From the NCBI GenBank assembly GCA_947175305.1, contig CAMWMO010000076.1, positions 1 through 7,150 of the forward strand: 7,150 nucleotides of DNA. Reading direction: 5' to 3'. Below are positions 6,282 to 7,150 of the stretch, one piece after another. The notes under the pieces are model-generated. The model was not told the origin of the DNA and did not search any database. It was given only the letters and a program-made list of their open reading frames with translations. Source of the DNA: an uncultured Lachnospiraceae bacterium (GTDB lineage Bacteria; Bacillota; Clostridia; Lachnospirales; Lachnospiraceae). Position numbers and translations under genes: made by a program. How positions within the stretch are numbered: position 1 is the first letter of the stretch; each line of letters starts with the position of its first letter.

Positions 6282-7150
6282 ATGGAGCTGTATATCACGG
6301 AGCTTTCTAAATATTTTATCACTCTGTTCATCGCCTGCTATACGCTGGAATGCTTTCTGGTATTTCGCTTTTCGGATGAGGAGCGGCGGCGGGGCGGCTA
6401 TATCCGCCAGAATCTGTGGATGTTTCTGGTGCATTTTTCGTGCTTTCTGGTGATCTGTTTTGAGACAGGCAAAATTGAGTATCTGTTTTTTTATGTGCTC
6501 CAGCAGATTTTGTTATTCTCCACGGTCATGCTCTTTCGGATGATTTATCCAAAGGGAAACATGCTGATCGTCAATAATATGTGCATGCTCTTAAGCATCG
6601 GGTTTGTGATCCTCACCAGGCTTTCCTACGAGCGTGCAATCAAGCAGTTTTTTATCGTGACGTCATCCATCATCATCGGTATGGCGATACCTTTTTTCAT
6701 CCGCAATCTGAAGTTCTTAAAGAGCCTGACCTGGATCTATGCAGGGGTTGGGATCGTGGCGCTGGGGATCGTGCTGATTTTAGGTTCCGTCACTTATGGG
6801 TCCAAGATTTCGTACTCTTTGGCGGGCGTTACCTTTCAGCCCTCAGAGTTTGTAAAGATCCTGTTTGTCTTTTTTGTGGCCAGTTCATTCAGTGAATCAT
6901 GGGATTTTTTTCGAGTGACGGTGACAGCGGTGCTGGCTGGTATTCATGTGCTGATTTTGGTGGCCTCCAAGGATCTGGGCAGTGCACTGATCTTTTTCAT
7001 CGTCTTTGTGCTTATGACGTATATTGCCACAGGTAAGGGAATTTATCTGTTTTTGGGGGCGGCCGGCGGCTGTGGCGCGGCGGTTATGGCTTACCGGCTT
7101 TTCAGTCATGTGCAGGTGCGGGTACAGGCATGGCGGGATCCGTTCAGTTG
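6282..7150 (+). CDS. SEDS family (FtsW/RodA/SpoVE) peptidoglycan polymerase, 3' truncated by window
   Basis: SEDS proteins are membrane glycosyltransferases that polymerise lipid II into glycan strands, working with a class B penicillin-binding protein. The 289 codons present encode about ten hydrophobic segments (roughly 9-29, 43-60, 65-85, 98-113, 122-140, 151-169, 189-203, 213-228, 232-249, 254-272). Family motifs are FQPSEFVKI (185-193), DLGSALIFF (231-239) and the Arg-x-x-x-x-DP motif in RVQAWRDPF (280-288). The QPSE motif lies near residue 186, against about 100 in E. coli RodA, so there is an N-terminal extension of probably two or three extra membrane segments. The usual G-x-x-R-W box before QPSE is altered (YGSKISYSLAG, 172-182), and QPDLG reads SKDLG. 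The frame is open to the window edge, and the C-terminal half is not visible. The ATG at 6282 follows AAGGA (6267-6271), 15 bp after the U32 stop. Whether it serves elongation, division or sporulation cannot be decided. Confidence 0.92.
   Translation, partial: MELYITELSKYFITLFIACYTLECFLVFRFSDEERRRGGYIRQNLWMFLVHFSCFLVICFETGKIEYLFFYVLQQILLFSTVMLFRMIYPKGNMLIVNNMCMLLSIGFVILTRLSYERAIKQFFIVTSSIIIGMAIPFFIRNLKFLKSLTWIYAGVGIVALGIVLILGSVTYGSKISYSLAGVTFQPSEFVKILFVFFVASSFSESWDFFRVTVTAVLAGIHVLILVASKDLGSALIFFIVFVLMTYIATGKGIYLFLGAAGGCGAAVMAYRLFSHVQVRVQAWRDPFS

Overview
The window looks like chromosomal DNA from a Gram-positive Clostridia-type bacterium, most likely Lachnospiraceae. This is inferred from strong AGGAGG-type ribosome binding sites, a sigma-A type promoter (TTGAAA-N17-TATAAT), a U32 protein with a fused collagenase-like middle domain, and the order ruvB - zapA - U32 - SEDS gene, which I associate with that family. 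No mobile element, rRNA, tRNA or CRISPR array was seen.

Left part (about 1-2370). After a possible 3' tail of a plus-strand gene (2-61), two minus-strand genes form a probable operon. The first (2354-795) is a 519-residue polytopic membrane protein of the DUF1538 family, built as an internal duplication. The second (770-66), 24 bp downstream, is a 234-residue protein with two PII-like domains in tandem. PII proteins commonly gate transporters by binding nucleotides and small metabolites, so the pair reads as an uncharacterised membrane transport system with its own sensor. It is the least understood part of the window and the best candidate for new biology.

Middle (about 2355-2549). This AT-rich divergent intergenic region separates the DUF1538/PII operon from ruvB. 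It holds an imperfect inverted repeat whose right arm overlaps a perfect TATAAT hexamer.

Right part (2550-7150). Four plus-strand genes follow: ruvB (Holliday junction branch migration motor, without an adjacent ruvA), zapA (FtsZ-ring factor, with its own promoter in the end of ruvB and a strong intrinsic terminator behind it), a 732-residue U32 protein related to iron-sulfur RNA hydroxylation proteins such as RlhA, and the first 289 codons of a SEDS-family (FtsW/RodA) peptidoglycan polymerase cut by the window edge. DNA repair, division and wall synthesis thus sit side by side. zapA and the SEDS gene share a cell-division or wall theme, while ruvB and U32 are housekeeping genes for DNA and RNA.
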